A DNA stretch of 64,000 nt from Virgibacillus_N oceani_A (GCA_041521345.1 JBGOHB010000002.1); one strand, 5' to 3'. Counted from the first letter of the stretch, positions 7,078-16,585 are shown. A program made the numbers and translations. The notes: generated by a model not told the origin, from the sequence alone.

Positions 7078-7887
7078 TCACATTAATAATAGTACGCTAA
7101 ACGCCATCACTGCCATCCCGCTTATAACCCCATAAATAGAAAGATGCGCTTCATCATACTTTTTGGCAGCAGGCAGCAGTTCATCCAAGGAAATAAACAC
7201 CATGATTCCAGCTACCATCGCAAAAATAACACCAAACATGAGGTTATTTAAAAATGGCATAAGTATTAAAAAGGCAACTACAGCTCCCAATGGTTCTGCG
7301 AGTCCGGATAATAACGATAGCCGAAAAGCCCGTTTCTTATCCCCTGTAGCATAATAGATCGGTACAGATACAGCAATCCCTTCCGGTACATTATGGATAG
7401 CGATCGCAATGGCAATTGCAAGTCCCAGTGCCGGGTCCTGCAAAGTAGATACAAATGTTGCGATCCCTTCAGGAAAGTTATGGATCGTAATAGCGAGTGC
7501 TGTAAACATACCCATTTTCAGCAATTCCGGATTATCAATAGCTGTACTTGGATTTTTCATATCTTCAATTTTTTTAAGTTCATGCGGATTGGAATGCTTT
7601 GGAATAAAACGATCAATTAACGCGATCAAAAGTATACCTGCAAAAAATGCAGCAACCGTCATCCAAACGCCGCCTCTATCCCCTAGCTCTGCAATGAGTG
7701 ATTCCTGTGCCTTCGGGAAAATGTCAACAAAGGACACGTAAATCATTACCCCGGCAGAAAATCCTAAAGCAAAAGATAAAAATTTCGTATTCGTCGTTTT
7801 TGTAAAAAAAGCTAATAAACTTCCAATCCCTGTTGCAAGTCCTGCAAATAGGGTAAATAAGAACGCTAAAATAACATCTTCAGACAA
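7078..7887 (-). CDS. ZIP-family divalent metal transporter (ZupT-like)
   Basis: 269-residue membrane protein with about eight helices. The two metal-site helices are explicit: ...TIHNFPEGIATF and ...AIHNVPEGIAVS (around residues 134-170), each with the HN-PEG motif typical of the GufA/ZupT branch of ZIP transporters, which import Zn2+ or related cations. The central cytoplasmic loop (~95-120) is short and polar. It has its own ribosome site (AAGGAGG). It interrupts the usual rnr-smpB junction, so it is probably an insertion in this lineage. Metal specificity is not deducible. Confidence 0.88.
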   Translation of the reverse strand: MSEDVILAFLFTLFAGLATGIGSLLAFFTKTTNTKFLSFALGFSAGVMIYVSFVDIFPKAQESLIAELGDRGGVWMTVAAFFAGILLIALIDRFIPKHSNPHELKKIEDMKNPSTAIDNPELLKMGMFTALAITIHNFPEGIATFVSTLQDPALGLAIAIAIAIHNVPEGIAVSVPIYYATGDKKRAFRLSLLSGLAEPLGAVVAFLILMPFLNNLMFGVIFAMVAGIMVFISLDELLPAAKKYDEAHLSIYGVISGMAVMAFSVLLLM

Positions 7888-7889
7888 TC

Positions 7890-8420
7890 GTGAAGGCCTC
7901 CTTTGTGTGTAAAAAAAATTGGGCTATTGTCATGCAGATTCATTATATTCCAACTGACTCAAATGGTGATTTCCAAGTGGAGGCCTTAGCTTCTGCAAAG
8001 GATCGATATTTTTGTTTGAAACCTCATTTAATGTACAGTTCAGAAGTATAAAAGTTGCCTGCTCAAAAGGACAGTTAAGGGGTTTCCGCCGAAATATTCG
8101 GGGTGAAACCGAATTTCTTATTTTTTGTTTATATTTTGTAGTGTATACAACAAATTATTCACAGTCAACAATAAAGTTTACCCGATGCAATTTTATAATT
8201 ATTTAATTTTATGTTTATGTATTAAAACCTGGAGGTTGTAAGAATAATTTCGTTAGATGAATTATTTTACATTAAAACCCAAGTAACAATCGGGCGAGGG
8301 TACATTAAATCCAGTTCGGAGTGATTATATGGAGTTTGAAAATTTAAGTTTATATTATTATATTGCACGCTACTAGCGGTGTCTTGGGTATATTCTCTAG
8401 TACTCAATGATATGTTTTAG
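7890..8420. other. Intergenic region without a supported gene
   Basis: AT-rich stretch upstream of the ZIP gene and downstream of rnr. The short open frame at 8012-8206 has no ribosome site and no recognisable product. I see no convincing gene or RNA here. Confidence 0.4.
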
Positions 8421-8560
8421 GTGCAACCGGTGCACTGAAAACCCGTATCGAGAATCTCCATAAGACGGTTTTAGTTCAAGCGGTACATAGAGATACAACC
8501 GAATACCCTGAGGAGATGTTATTAGGTCAACCCGCGCACCGAGAATCGTTTCGGATAACT
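8421..8560. repeat. Degenerate 51-53 bp tandem repeat
   Basis: Three weak units begin at about 8421, 8474 and 8525. Each opens with G(T/G)(G/T)CAA-CGG/CCG, then GCAC or TACA, then GAGA-TC/TAC and a CGTTTCGG-like end. Identity is modest; the common spacing is the main evidence. Confidence 0.3.
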
Positions 8561-8593
8561 TGTTGTTAATACATTGTGTAAAAGTAACTTAAA

Positions 8594-8630
8594 GTAAAAA
8601 ACCGCTGAAGCGCGAATCATTCGCTCAGCG
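8594..8630 (-). terminator. rnr terminator
   Basis: Stem CGCTGAGCG...CGCTTCAGCG followed by GTTTTTTAC on the minus strand. The 5' arm overlaps the last codons of rnr. Confidence 0.85.
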
Positions 8631-10796
8631 ATTTTTTACTTTTTTTGCTTTAATGGTCTTTTTCCTTTTTGGCTTCTCGGCCTGAACAAGTTCAAAGTCA
8701 ACTGTTCTTTCATCCGTATTTACGTCCGCTACCTTCACAGTGACCTCATCACCAATCCGGTACACATTGGCTGTACGTTCTCCAACCATAGCATAGCTCT
8801 GTTCATCATAATGATAATAATCATCCGTCATGTAGCTGACATGGATGAGCCCTTCAATTGTATTTTCAAGCTCAACAAACATGCCGAAGTTTGTTACAGA
8901 ACTGATTACACCGGAAAATTTCTCACCAATTTTATCTTGCATAAATTCTGCTTTCTTGAGATCATCTGTCTCTCTTTCTGCATCAACCGCAGCTCGTTCT
9001 CTTTCCGATGTGTGCCGGGCAACTTCCGGCAAGGCATCTTTCCAGCGTCTTTGTGTTTTATTATCCATTTGATTATTTATCAAATACGTACGGATCAATC
9101 GGTGCACCGTAAGATCCGGATATCTCCTGATTGGCGATGTGAAATGTGTATAAAATTCCGTTGCCAAGCCAAAATGGCCGATGCTTTGCGGATCATATTT
9201 TGCCTGTTTCATAGATCGCAGCATCAGCTTGGAAATAATCATTTCCTCCGATTTTCCTTTCGCTTCTTCCAATACTTTTTGCAAGGCCTGCGGGTGAATT
9301 TCGTTTCCCGTACCTTTCACAACATAACCGAAACTGCCTAGGAATTCGAAAAATGTCTGCAGTTTACCCTCATCCGGATCTTCGTGAATACGGTGGATAA
9401 ATGGAACATCCAGCCAGTGAAAATGCTCAGCGACTGTTTCATTTGCAGCAAGCATAAACTCTTCAATCAGTCTTTCGCCTACAGAACGCTCTCGCAAAAC
9501 AACATCCTCCACTTCGCCTGTTTCATTTACAACTACCTTAGCTTCCTTAAAATCGAAGTCAATTGCCCCGCGACCCATTCGTTTTCTGTTTAAAATCGCA
9601 GCCAGCTTTTCCATCCGTTCAAATAAAGGTACTAAATTTTTATATTTCTCCCTGGTTTCTTCATCTTTATCAAGCAGAATTTTATTCACATCAGTATACG
9701 TCATTCGCTCTTTGGAACGAATCACACTTTGAAATATTTCATGCCCGACTATTTCACCGGCAGAGTCGATTTCCATTTCACATCCTAATGTGAGACGATC
9801 CACCTGCGGATTCAGGGAACAAATTCCATTGGAGAGACGATGCGGGATCATAGGGATAACACGATCTACAAGATACACACTTGTCCCCCGCTCAAATGCT
9901 TCCGTATCAATTGCACTTCCTTCATCAACATAATAACTGACATCAGCAATGTAAACGCCAAGCTTATAATTTCCGTTTTCCAATTTTTTCACCGAGATAG
10001 CATCATCTAAATCTTTAGCATCTGCACCATCAATGGTCACGATGACTTCATCACGCAAGTCACGTCTGCCCTCAATTTCATCCTCAGAAATTATTTCCGG
10101 CGTCGCTGTTGCCTGTTCCAGTACTTCATCAGGGAAATCAACTGTTATTCCATGTTTATGAATAATGGATATAATATCAATTCCAGGGTCATTTTTATGT
10201 CCCAGTATTTGAATAATTTCCCCTTCTGCACTTTTTCTTCCTTCAGGATACTTTGTAATACGCGTAATTACTTTATGCCCATTCACTGCTCCATTTGTAT
10301 TTCCTTTAGGTATAAAAATATCATTGGGAATCCGCTTATCATCAGCAATGACAAATCCGAATGATCTATTATCTTCAAAAGTACCCACTATATCTGTTGT
10401 GGCTCTTTCCAGTATCCGGATTACTTTACCTTCTGCACGAGCGCCATCCTGCTCATTTGATTCCGGACGCACCATCACCTTATCGTTATTCATGGCAGAT
10501 GCCAGATCTGAATGATGGATATATACATCGGCTGTATCCTCATCATCCGGTATTAAAAATGCAAATCCTTTTGCATGCATTTGGATTTTACCACGGATCA
10601 AATTCATTTTTTCAGGTAAACCAAAACGGTTTTTCCGTGTGCGTACCAGTTGCCCATTATCTTCCAGTTCATTTAAAGCTTTAACTAGTTCCTTAAAATC
10701 CACAGCTTCCTTTATTTCTAGTATCTCTTCTAATTCATGAACAGCGAGTGGTTTTGTTCCACTTTCTTTAAAATATGCTTGTATTCTATCTTTCAT
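8625..10796 (-). CDS. rnr: Ribonuclease R (3'-5' exoribonuclease)
   Basis: 723 residues, RNase II/R family. It degrades structured RNA and, with SmpB/tmRNA, non-stop mRNAs. Order: N-terminal winged-helix-like region (1-60), cold-shock domains (GKIQMHAKGFAFLIPDD, then GTFEDNRSFGFVIADD), and the RNB catalytic domain with the metal-binding Asp cluster DGADAKDLDDAISV (~257-270). IADVSYYV and HFTSPIRRYPDL(T/V)VHR follow, then an S1 domain (~625-705, FSGVISSVTNFGMFVEL) and a Lys-rich tail. It is slightly shorter than B. subtilis RNase R, mainly at the tail. Ribosome site GAAGGTGAA. It is cotranscribed downstream of secG and est. Confidence 0.97.
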   Translation of the reverse strand: MKDRIQAYFKESGTKPLAVHELEEILEIKEAVDFKELVKALNELEDNGQLVRTRKNRFGLPEKMNLIRGKIQMHAKGFAFLIPDDEDTADVYIHHSDLASAMNNDKVMVRPESNEQDGARAEGKVIRILERATTDIVGTFEDNRSFGFVIADDKRIPNDIFIPKGNTNGAVNGHKVITRITKYPEGRKSAEGEIIQILGHKNDPGIDIISIIHKHGITVDFPDEVLEQATATPEIISEDEIEGRRDLRDEVIVTIDGADAKDLDDAISVKKLENGNYKLGVYIADVSYYVDEGSAIDTEAFERGTSVYLVDRVIPMIPHRLSNGICSLNPQVDRLTLGCEMEIDSAGEIVGHEIFQSVIRSKERMTYTDVNKILLDKDEETREKYKNLVPLFERMEKLAAILNRKRMGRGAIDFDFKEAKVVVNETGEVEDVVLRERSVGERLIEEFMLAANETVAEHFHWLDVPFIHRIHEDPDEGKLQTFFEFLGSFGYVVKGTGNEIHPQALQKVLEEAKGKSEEMIISKLMLRSMKQAKYDPQSIGHFGLATEFYTHFTSPIRRYPDLTVHRLIRTYLINNQMDNKTQRRWKDALPEVARHTSERERAAVDAERETDDLKKAEFMQDKIGEKFSGVISSVTNFGMFVELENTIEGLIHVSYMTDDYYHYDEQSYAMVGERTANVYRIGDEVTVKVADVNTDERTVDFELVQAEKPKRKKTIKAKKVKNR

Positions 10797-10870
10797 ATTT
10801 CGTTCACCTTCTTTCTTCCCTATTGTTTACCTTTTTAGTTAAATATAACCATTTTAAATATATTTACATA

Positions 10871-11626
10871 TTATTCTTCCCATTCAAGCCCTTCCAGGAA
10901 TTCGTAAATATCCTCATGCAATTGATCTTTTTCCTTGCTTAGCGTAATAACATGCCCAGCTCCCTCATACCATCTAATTGTTTTATGATCTGCTTCCACA
11001 TGATCATAAATATAATTGGCACTATGTGTATTAATCATTTCATCCTGTTCCGCCTGTACAACCATTGTTGGGGTATAGATCGTGTCTATTTCACTTTTTA
11101 CACTCCCTATAAAATCACCAAGCCTGGAAAAACTGGATTCGGAACTTTTCATTAGCTCCTCTACCTCATTTTCGATTACCTCTTTATCTTTTCCTTCCAA
11201 CTGTTTATATTCCGTAGAATATAATTCAAAACCTTTTGTTAACTGCGTTTGATTATCGAAAAACATTGGCGAACACATCGGTATAACCGCTTTTATTTTT
11301 TGTGAATACGCGAGTTTCAATCCTAATACCCCGCCCAGCGAAAGGCCAGCCACAGCAATTTCCTTATAGCCAAGCTCTTCCAGGTGCTGGAATGCACCTT
11401 GCACATCTTCCCACCATTCTTCAGGGGTGGCTTTTATTAGTTCCTCCGGCGGCTGATCATGCCCACGGTAAATAGGCGCATGCGATGTGTAACCCTTTTT
11501 TTCAAGGTATCTTCCCAGCATTCTCACATCCGCCGAATTTCCCGTATACCCATGTAATAACAATACCGCACGCGGCCCTGCCTTAAACGTAAACGGTGCC
11601 GGTTTTTTTACTTTCATTTTCTTCAC
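10871..11626 (-). CDS. est: Carboxylesterase, Est30/YvaK family
   Basis: 251-residue alpha/beta hydrolase hydrolysing short acyl esters. HGYTG supplies the oxyanion region (~26-30). The nucleophile elbow is G-L-S-L-G-G (Ser ~96). The acid lies in QAEQDEMI (~193), and the His in GAGHVITLS (~225). It sits between secG and rnr as in B. subtilis (yvaK), and the conserved gene order supports the assignment. The true substrate in the cell is unknown. Confidence 0.93.
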   Translation of the reverse strand: MKKMKVKKPAPFTFKAGPRAVLLLHGYTGNSADVRMLGRYLEKKGYTSHAPIYRGHDQPPEELIKATPEEWWEDVQGAFQHLEELGYKEIAVAGLSLGGVLGLKLAYSQKIKAVIPMCSPMFFDNQTQLTKGFELYSTEYKQLEGKDKEVIENEVEELMKSSESSFSRLGDFIGSVKSEIDTIYTPTMVVQAEQDEMINTHSANYIYDHVEADHKTIRWYEGAGHVITLSKEKDQLHEDIYEFLEGLEWEE

Positions 11627-11699
11627 TGCTCCTTTTTCTTTCTCTACTTCCTATATTACCCTTATTTCTTTAGAAAAACTCATGGAATGCTTGATGAAA

Positions 11700-11836
11700 T
11701 TTTAAACATATAGAAGAAAAGGGGAAGCGTCCGATTAGCAACTACGATTCGCCTGGTCATGCCAGGGAGTTGGAGAAAATCGGGGACTGCGGTAAATGCT
11801 CATATTGCTGGTGCTGGAACCAGACGAAGCTAAATA
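11700..11836 (-). repeat. Dispersed intergenic repeat, type B copy 1
   Basis: Read on the minus strand it begins ATGTTATTTAGCTTCGTCTGG, then TCCAGCACC, with GAGCATTTACCGCAGTCCCC in the middle. It ends TTGCTAATCGGACGCTTCCCC. Copies on the plus strand lie at 29872-30008 and 53143-53243. The est-secG gap (11627-11925) holds this element and no gene. Confidence 0.55.
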
Positions 11837-11925
11837 ACATTGCTAATTTACCCGTAGATCAAAATATTAGTACGTTCAAAATAAAAAGACCCCTAACACT
11901 TTGTCGTGGTAAGGATCGGTTGCTA

Positions 11926-12156
11926 TTATAAAAAATATGCACTTACGAAAGCCAATCCGAAAAAGAGTACTGCAGCAGCAATCGTGCCGCGATGCAGAAT
12001 ATACTCTACTCCTCTTGCTTTCTGCTTTCCAAACAATTGTTCCGCACCGCCTGAAATAGCACCGGATAACCCTGCACTTTTTCCTGGCTGCAACAGAATA
12101 AGTACGATCATTATAATTCCAACAATAACTAATAAAACATTAATAATACCTGTCAT
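11926..12156 (-). CDS. secG: Preprotein translocase subunit SecG
   Basis: 76 residues with two membrane helices (~4-22 and ~53-73). They are separated by the conserved cytoplasmic LLQPGKSAGLSGAISGGAEQLFGKQKARG, the hallmark SecG loop. It is the small accessory subunit of the SecYEG channel that stimulates SecA-driven translocation. GGGGGT precedes ATG. It heads the secG-est-rnr group. Confidence 0.95.
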   Translation of the reverse strand: MTGIINVLLVIVGIIMIVLILLQPGKSAGLSGAISGGAEQLFGKQKARGVEYILHRGTIAAAVLFFGLAFVSAYFL

Positions 12157-12334
12157 ATCTTACTGGTACCCCCTCTATCCGACAACTCTATATACTTTAC
12201 TTTAGCATATATATGTTTTCTATAGCAAGTTCTTTTTAGCAAATAGAGTCTTTTTTACTATATATGATAGTAGACGTATCGAACAAATACAATCATAATT
12301 AATATGAATCGATGCTAAGGGGAAGGATGCAAAT

Positions 12335-13246
12335 ATGGATAATTCATTTTGGATGATGATGGAAGACCATGTAGCAGTATATGTTAAAAAATGGTTTACA
12401 GCAAATATACAGCCAAAAGCGATTGTGCAAATAGCCCATGGGATGGTTGAACATATTGAACGGTATAATGACTTTGCCAATTATCTCTTGGAACAGAATA
12501 TATTCGTTTATGGTAATGATCACCGCGGTCATGGAAACACCGGTGAAAAGCAAGGGTTACTCGGCTATTTTTCAGATGAGGATGGATTTGTGCGTACAGC
12601 CGAAGACCTGTATGTCATTACAAAGGAAATAAGATCGTCTTACCCCGGGGTCCCTGTTTTTTTATTTGGTCACAGCATGGGTTCTTTTTTGATCAGATAT
12701 TATTTACAAAGATACAGTGAATCAGCGGATGGCGCTATATTATCTGGTACAGGCTATACTCCCGGCTGGAAACTTTTTGCTGCCCAGCAGCTGGCAAAAT
12801 CACTCCCGTCAAAAGAAGAATCTAAACTGATGAATTCACTTGTGTTTGCAAGCTATAATAAAAAAATCAAAGGAAATAAGACCGAATTCGATTGGTTATC
12901 CGGTGATGAAAAAAACGTGGATACATATATGGCAGATCGGTATACCGGTTTTATACCCACTGCACGTTTTTTCTATGATTTAATGACAGGAATAAGAACA
13001 ATCCAGTCCGAAAAATTAAACCTGGGAATTCGTGCGGATTTACCTTTGCTTATTATTAGTGGAGAACAGGATCCAGTCGGTGATTATGCCAAAGGAGTCT
13101 GGAAAACAGCAACGCTTTATTATGAAGCCGGGATAAATGACATAACGACTATGTTATTTGCCGATAAACGGCATGAACTATTAAATGAAATTGATCATAC
13201 AGAAGTTTATACTGTTATTTATAATTGGATAAATAAACGTTTGTGA
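12335..13246 (+). CDS. Alpha/beta hydrolase, lysophospholipase/monoacylglycerol lipase-like
   Basis: 303 residues. It has serine hydrolase geometry of the monoglyceride lipase/PldB (Hydrolase_4) family: HGMVEHIERY (~36-45) at the oxyanion strand, DHRGHG (~69), G-H-S-M-G nucleophile motif (Ser ~115), acid in SGEQDPVG (~245) and His in DKRHELLNE (~285). A helical cap occupies ~140-210. There is no signal peptide, so it acts in the cytosol. AGGGGAAGG precedes ATG. ptsI starts 52 bp after its stop, possibly cotranscribed, though no functional link is evident. Confidence 0.85.
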   Translation: MDNSFWMMMEDHVAVYVKKWFTANIQPKAIVQIAHGMVEHIERYNDFANYLLEQNIFVYGNDHRGHGNTGEKQGLLGYFSDEDGFVRTAEDLYVITKEIRSSYPGVPVFLFGHSMGSFLIRYYLQRYSESADGAILSGTGYTPGWKLFAAQQLAKSLPSKEESKLMNSLVFASYNKKIKGNKTEFDWLSGDEKNVDTYMADRYTGFIPTARFFYDLMTGIRTIQSEKLNLGIRADLPLLIISGEQDPVGDYAKGVWKTATLYYEAGINDITTMLFADKRHELLNEIDHTEVYTVIYNWINKRL

Positions 13247-13298
13247 CTCAATACTTCTGTCTGCTTCAGATAAACTGTTTGTAGAAAGGTTGGTAATC

Positions 13299-15011
13299 AT
13301 GTTAAAAATCACAGGAATTGAAGCATCTTCCGGTATAGCTATCGCCAAAGCATATCGTCTGGAGGAACCGGACCTGTCTTTTGAAATAGCAGCGATCAAT
13401 AACCCAAATGAAGAAATAGAAAGATTAAATAAAGCATTGGAACTTTCCAAACAGGAAATTGAAAAAATAAGAGATCATACAAAGAAAAGCATTGGGGAGG
13501 AGCAGGCCGAGATTTTTGCTGCCCATTTACTCGTTTTAAGTGATCCGGAACTAATCAATCCGATGAAGAAGAAAATTGAGTCGGATAACGTCATGGCGGA
13601 AATCGCATTAAAAGATGTCACTGATCTGTTTATCAACATGTTCAAAAATATGGAAAATGAGTATATGTCCGAGCGTGCTGCAGACATTCAAGATGTTGCG
13701 AAGCGCGTTTTGGCACATTTACTTGGTGTAACTTTCCCTGGTCCAGCCTTAATCGACGAAGAAGTAATTGTAATCGCAAATGATTTAACACCCTCCGTCA
13801 CCGCACAATTAAACCGAGAATTTGTAAAAGGATTTGCTACAGATATCGGGGGACGCACCTCTCATTCTGCTATTATGGCCCGTTCATTGGAAATACCTGC
13901 AGTAGTTGGTACGAAAGATATCACCACTGCCATTGAACCTAGTGATGTCATTATTGTTGATGGTAACAAAGGCGAAGTAATTGTAAACCCATCTGAGGAA
14001 GAACTGGTCTTATACAGAGAAAAACAGGGTATTTTTGAAAAACAAAAAGAAAAATGGGCAAAATTAAAGGGTGAGCCTACTTTTACTAAGGATGGGGAAC
14101 AGGTTGAGCTGGCCGCGAACATTGGTACGCCTGAAGATGTGGCCGGAGTATTAAAGAATGGCGGAGAAGGAATAGGACTCTATCGCACAGAATTTTTATA
14201 CATGGGTAAAAATAAACTGCCGACAGAAGATGAGCAATTTGATGCTTATAAATCTGTTCTTGAACAAATGGACGGTAAACCAGTTGTCGTCCGCACCTTG
14301 GATATTGGCGGTGATAAAGAATTAAGCTACCTGGATCTACCTAAAGAGCTTAACCCATTTTTAGGCTTTCGCGCCATCCGATTTTGTCTGGAAAATGAAC
14401 ATGTTTTTCGCCCACAGCTGCGTGCCCTGTTACGGGCAAGTGTATATGGGAATTTAAAAATCATGTTTCCGATGATTGCAACTCTGGAAGAATTCCGTCA
14501 GGCAAAAGCAATTTTAATAGAAGAAAAAGATTCATTGCTGAAGGATGGTGTAGATGTTTCTGATGATATCGAAGTTGGCATTATGGTAGAAGTTCCATCT
14601 ACAGCAGTCAGTGTCAAGCAATTTGCCAAAGAAGTAGATTTCTTCAGTATCGGCACGAATGATTTAATTCAATATACCATGGCAGCAGATCGGATGAATG
14701 AAAAGGTATCTTACTTGTACCAGCCATACCATCCGGCCATTTTGAATTTAATTCATCATGTGATTGAAGCAGCGCACGCAGAAGAAAAATGGGTTGGCAT
14801 GTGCGGTGAAATGGCCGGTGATGCTATAGCCATTCCGATATTGCTCGGACTCGGAATGGATGAACTGAGCATGAGCCACTCCTCGATCTTGCCTGCACGC
14901 ACTCAAATCCGTAATTTGTCTAAAAAGGAATTGGCAGCCCGGATAAAAGATGTTCTGGCAATGGGAACAGAGGACGAAGTGATCAATTTTGTTAGGGAGT
15001 TAACGGAATAA
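13299..15011 (+). CDS. ptsI: PTS enzyme I (phosphoenolpyruvate-protein phosphotransferase)
   Basis: 570 residues. It transfers phosphate from PEP to HPr at the head of the sugar PTS. The N-terminal HPr-binding domain is followed by the active-site stretch GGRTSHSAIMARSLEIPAVVG (phospho-His near residue 186). The C-terminal TIM barrel shows GIGLYRTEFLY, the Arg-rich PEP site in NPFLGFRAIRF, SIGTNDLIQYTMA and the Cys active site in VGMCGEMAGD. The ATG at 13299 follows AAAGG by 9 nt and is chosen over a TTG nine bases earlier. No ptsH adjoins it, unlike the usual ptsHI pair, so HPr must be encoded elsewhere. Confidence 0.96.
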   Translation: MLKITGIEASSGIAIAKAYRLEEPDLSFEIAAINNPNEEIERLNKALELSKQEIEKIRDHTKKSIGEEQAEIFAAHLLVLSDPELINPMKKKIESDNVMAEIALKDVTDLFINMFKNMENEYMSERAADIQDVAKRVLAHLLGVTFPGPALIDEEVIVIANDLTPSVTAQLNREFVKGFATDIGGRTSHSAIMARSLEIPAVVGTKDITTAIEPSDVIIVDGNKGEVIVNPSEEELVLYREKQGIFEKQKEKWAKLKGEPTFTKDGEQVELAANIGTPEDVAGVLKNGGEGIGLYRTEFLYMGKNKLPTEDEQFDAYKSVLEQMDGKPVVVRTLDIGGDKELSYLDLPKELNPFLGFRAIRFCLENEHVFRPQLRALLRASVYGNLKIMFPMIATLEEFRQAKAILIEEKDSLLKDGVDVSDDIEVGIMVEVPSTAVSVKQFAKEVDFFSIGTNDLIQYTMAADRMNEKVSYLYQPYHPAILNLIHHVIEAAHAEEKWVGMCGEMAGDAIAIPILLGLGMDELSMSHSSILPARTQIRNLSKKELAARIKDVLAMGTEDEVINFVRELTE

Positions 15012-15154
15012 TTGGGGCTTGTTACCTGAATATGAGGAGGGATGGAATTTTTTGGATATGTTACGTTAATAGTAGAACATAGGTCTTGGGTAAGAATGAA
15101 TGTATTACATCTCGAAACAACGATCAATAATCTTTTTAACTTGGATGCTGGATC

Positions 15155-15672
15155 AAAGTCTCTGATTCTTGATTGAGCATAAATTGCATCAATCTTGTAT
15201 CAGAGGGAGTGGTTCTAATACATGCTTGATATTAAATTGCACCAACCGGGTATCAGAGGGAGCGGCTCTGATACATGCTTAATATTTATTTGTACCAACC
15301 GTGTATCAGAGGGGGCTGCTCTGATACATGCTTGATATTTATTTGTACCAACCGTGTATCAGAGGGGGCTGCTCTGATACATGCACCAACCGGGTATTAG
15401 ACGGGGCGGCTCTGATACATGCTTGATATTTATTTGAACCAACCGTGTATTAGAGGGAGCAGCTCTGATACATGCTTGATATTTATTTGTACCAACCGTG
15501 TATTAGAGGGGGCTGCTCTGATACATGCTTGATATTTATTTGCACCAACCGTGTATCAGAGGGGGCGGCTCTGGTACATGCTTGATATTTATTTGTACCA
15601 ACCATGTATCAGAGGGGGTAGCTCTGGTACATGCTTGATCATAGAATGGCAAAAGTTAGTATCAGAGAGAAT
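15155..15672. repeat. Array of ~10 palindromic repeats, exact 53-bp period
   Basis: The tatcagag (or tattagag) box recurs at 15198, 15251, 15304, 15357, 15395, 15448, 15501, 15554, 15607 and 15660. Every step is 53 bp except one of 38 bp (15 bp lost). A half-unit precedes the first box. Within each unit TGTATCAGAG and CTCTGATACA form an inverted repeat around a G-rich 7-nt centre (GGGGCTG). The linkers (TGCTTGATATTTATTTG and TACCAACCG) are nearly identical. The last unit is truncated and ends against the stop codon of the NERD gene (15674). The 53-bp period is not a multiple of three, so it is not a protein repeat. It fills the 15012-15673 gap. Confidence 0.95.
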
Positions 15673-15673
15673 A

Positions 15674-16585
15674 TTATTTGTAGTGGATCCAACGATTTTC
15701 ACCTACTACCTCAAAATTCTGGGTTAGAACCTTAATAATTGTTCTTCTTGTTTTGAAGACCTGACACCAGTCCTGGATGATCTTCGCTGTAATCTTTTTC
15801 GCTGGGAAAAGCAACTGAAATTCTCTCACAGCCCGCATTATTGCAGACGAAGTCATCTCTTCATATGCACATTGTTCACATATACATTTTTCCCCTTTAA
15901 TATATATAGAAAATGCTTTACATCCCTGACAGAATATACCTTTATGCAACGCTTCATAACAATAAGAGGGGATGTTCTTATAATTCGGATTAGTAATATG
16001 AAGCGACATTAACTTTTCTGCCAATAAATGGTGATGCTTTCTTAATTTTGAAGATAGATAATTTAACTTATTAAAATATCTTTTGATTTGGTTTGGATAA
16101 ATAACTGGCTTCTGAGGAGGGGCTTGATACAGCGTGAATTCATCGTTGATAAAAACTACAGCAGCTTCAATGGGGATCTTGAATCCATTCTTAAACAGCA
16201 ATTGATTTAATAGGGTTTCCCCTTTTTCCATTTGGTGTAACGGATTCACAATCTTATGCTGCGGCTTTTTAATGAACTCATCTTTTTCCGGGCCGTATAA
16301 ATAGTCTCCCTCATAATTCTTTACTTCATAAAAATAAATTCTGTCTGCTGTGATAATTAACGAATCAATTTGAAATGTGGTGTTGTTCACTTCCAGCAAT
16401 AAATCATTTAATATGAGGCAATCGCATTGAAGTTTTACTGTCCATAAATCAAATTTCTTTTCTCCTTCATACCCTTTTACCAAGTTTGCATAATGCTGTT
16501 TGTGCTTTGCGGAAAGCTTCATTCGAGAGTTAAGATATTGCAGAGTGAGTAATTCAGTAGATTTTTTGCGGGGTTTAAATAGCAT
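15674..16585 (-). CDS. NERD-domain protein with C-terminal zinc-ribbon-like segment
   Basis: 303 residues. The NERD (nuclease-related) domain spans ~38-150: YEGEKKFDLW, then NTTFQIDSLIITADRIYFYEVKNYEGDY, containing the restriction-fold D-x(n)-E-V-K active-site pattern. A middle helical region follows. Then comes a zinc-finger-like CQGC...CICEQC (~217-236), and a C-terminal ~60-residue segment (AVREFQLLFPAKKITAKIIQDW). No transmembrane segment. Function in Bacillaceae is unknown; nucleic-acid cleavage or processing is inferred from the fold. Its 3' end touches the palindrome array. Confidence 0.8.
   Translation of the reverse strand: MLFKPRKKSTELLTLQYLNSRMKLSAKHKQHYANLVKGYEGEKKFDLWTVKLQCDCLILNDLLLEVNNTTFQIDSLIITADRIYFYEVKNYEGDYLYGPEKDEFIKKPQHKIVNPLHQMEKGETLLNQLLFKNGFKIPIEAAVVFINDEFTLYQAPPQKPVIYPNQIKRYFNKLNYLSSKLRKHHHLLAEKLMSLHITNPNYKNIPSYCYEALHKGIFCQGCKAFSIYIKGEKCICEQCAYEEMTSSAIMRAVREFQLLFPAKKITAKIIQDWCQVFKTRRTIIKVLTQNFEVVGENRWIHYK

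Noticed and set aside
15155..15672. CRISPR array
   Set aside because: The segments between repeats are the same in every unit rather than unique spacers, and no cas gene is near.
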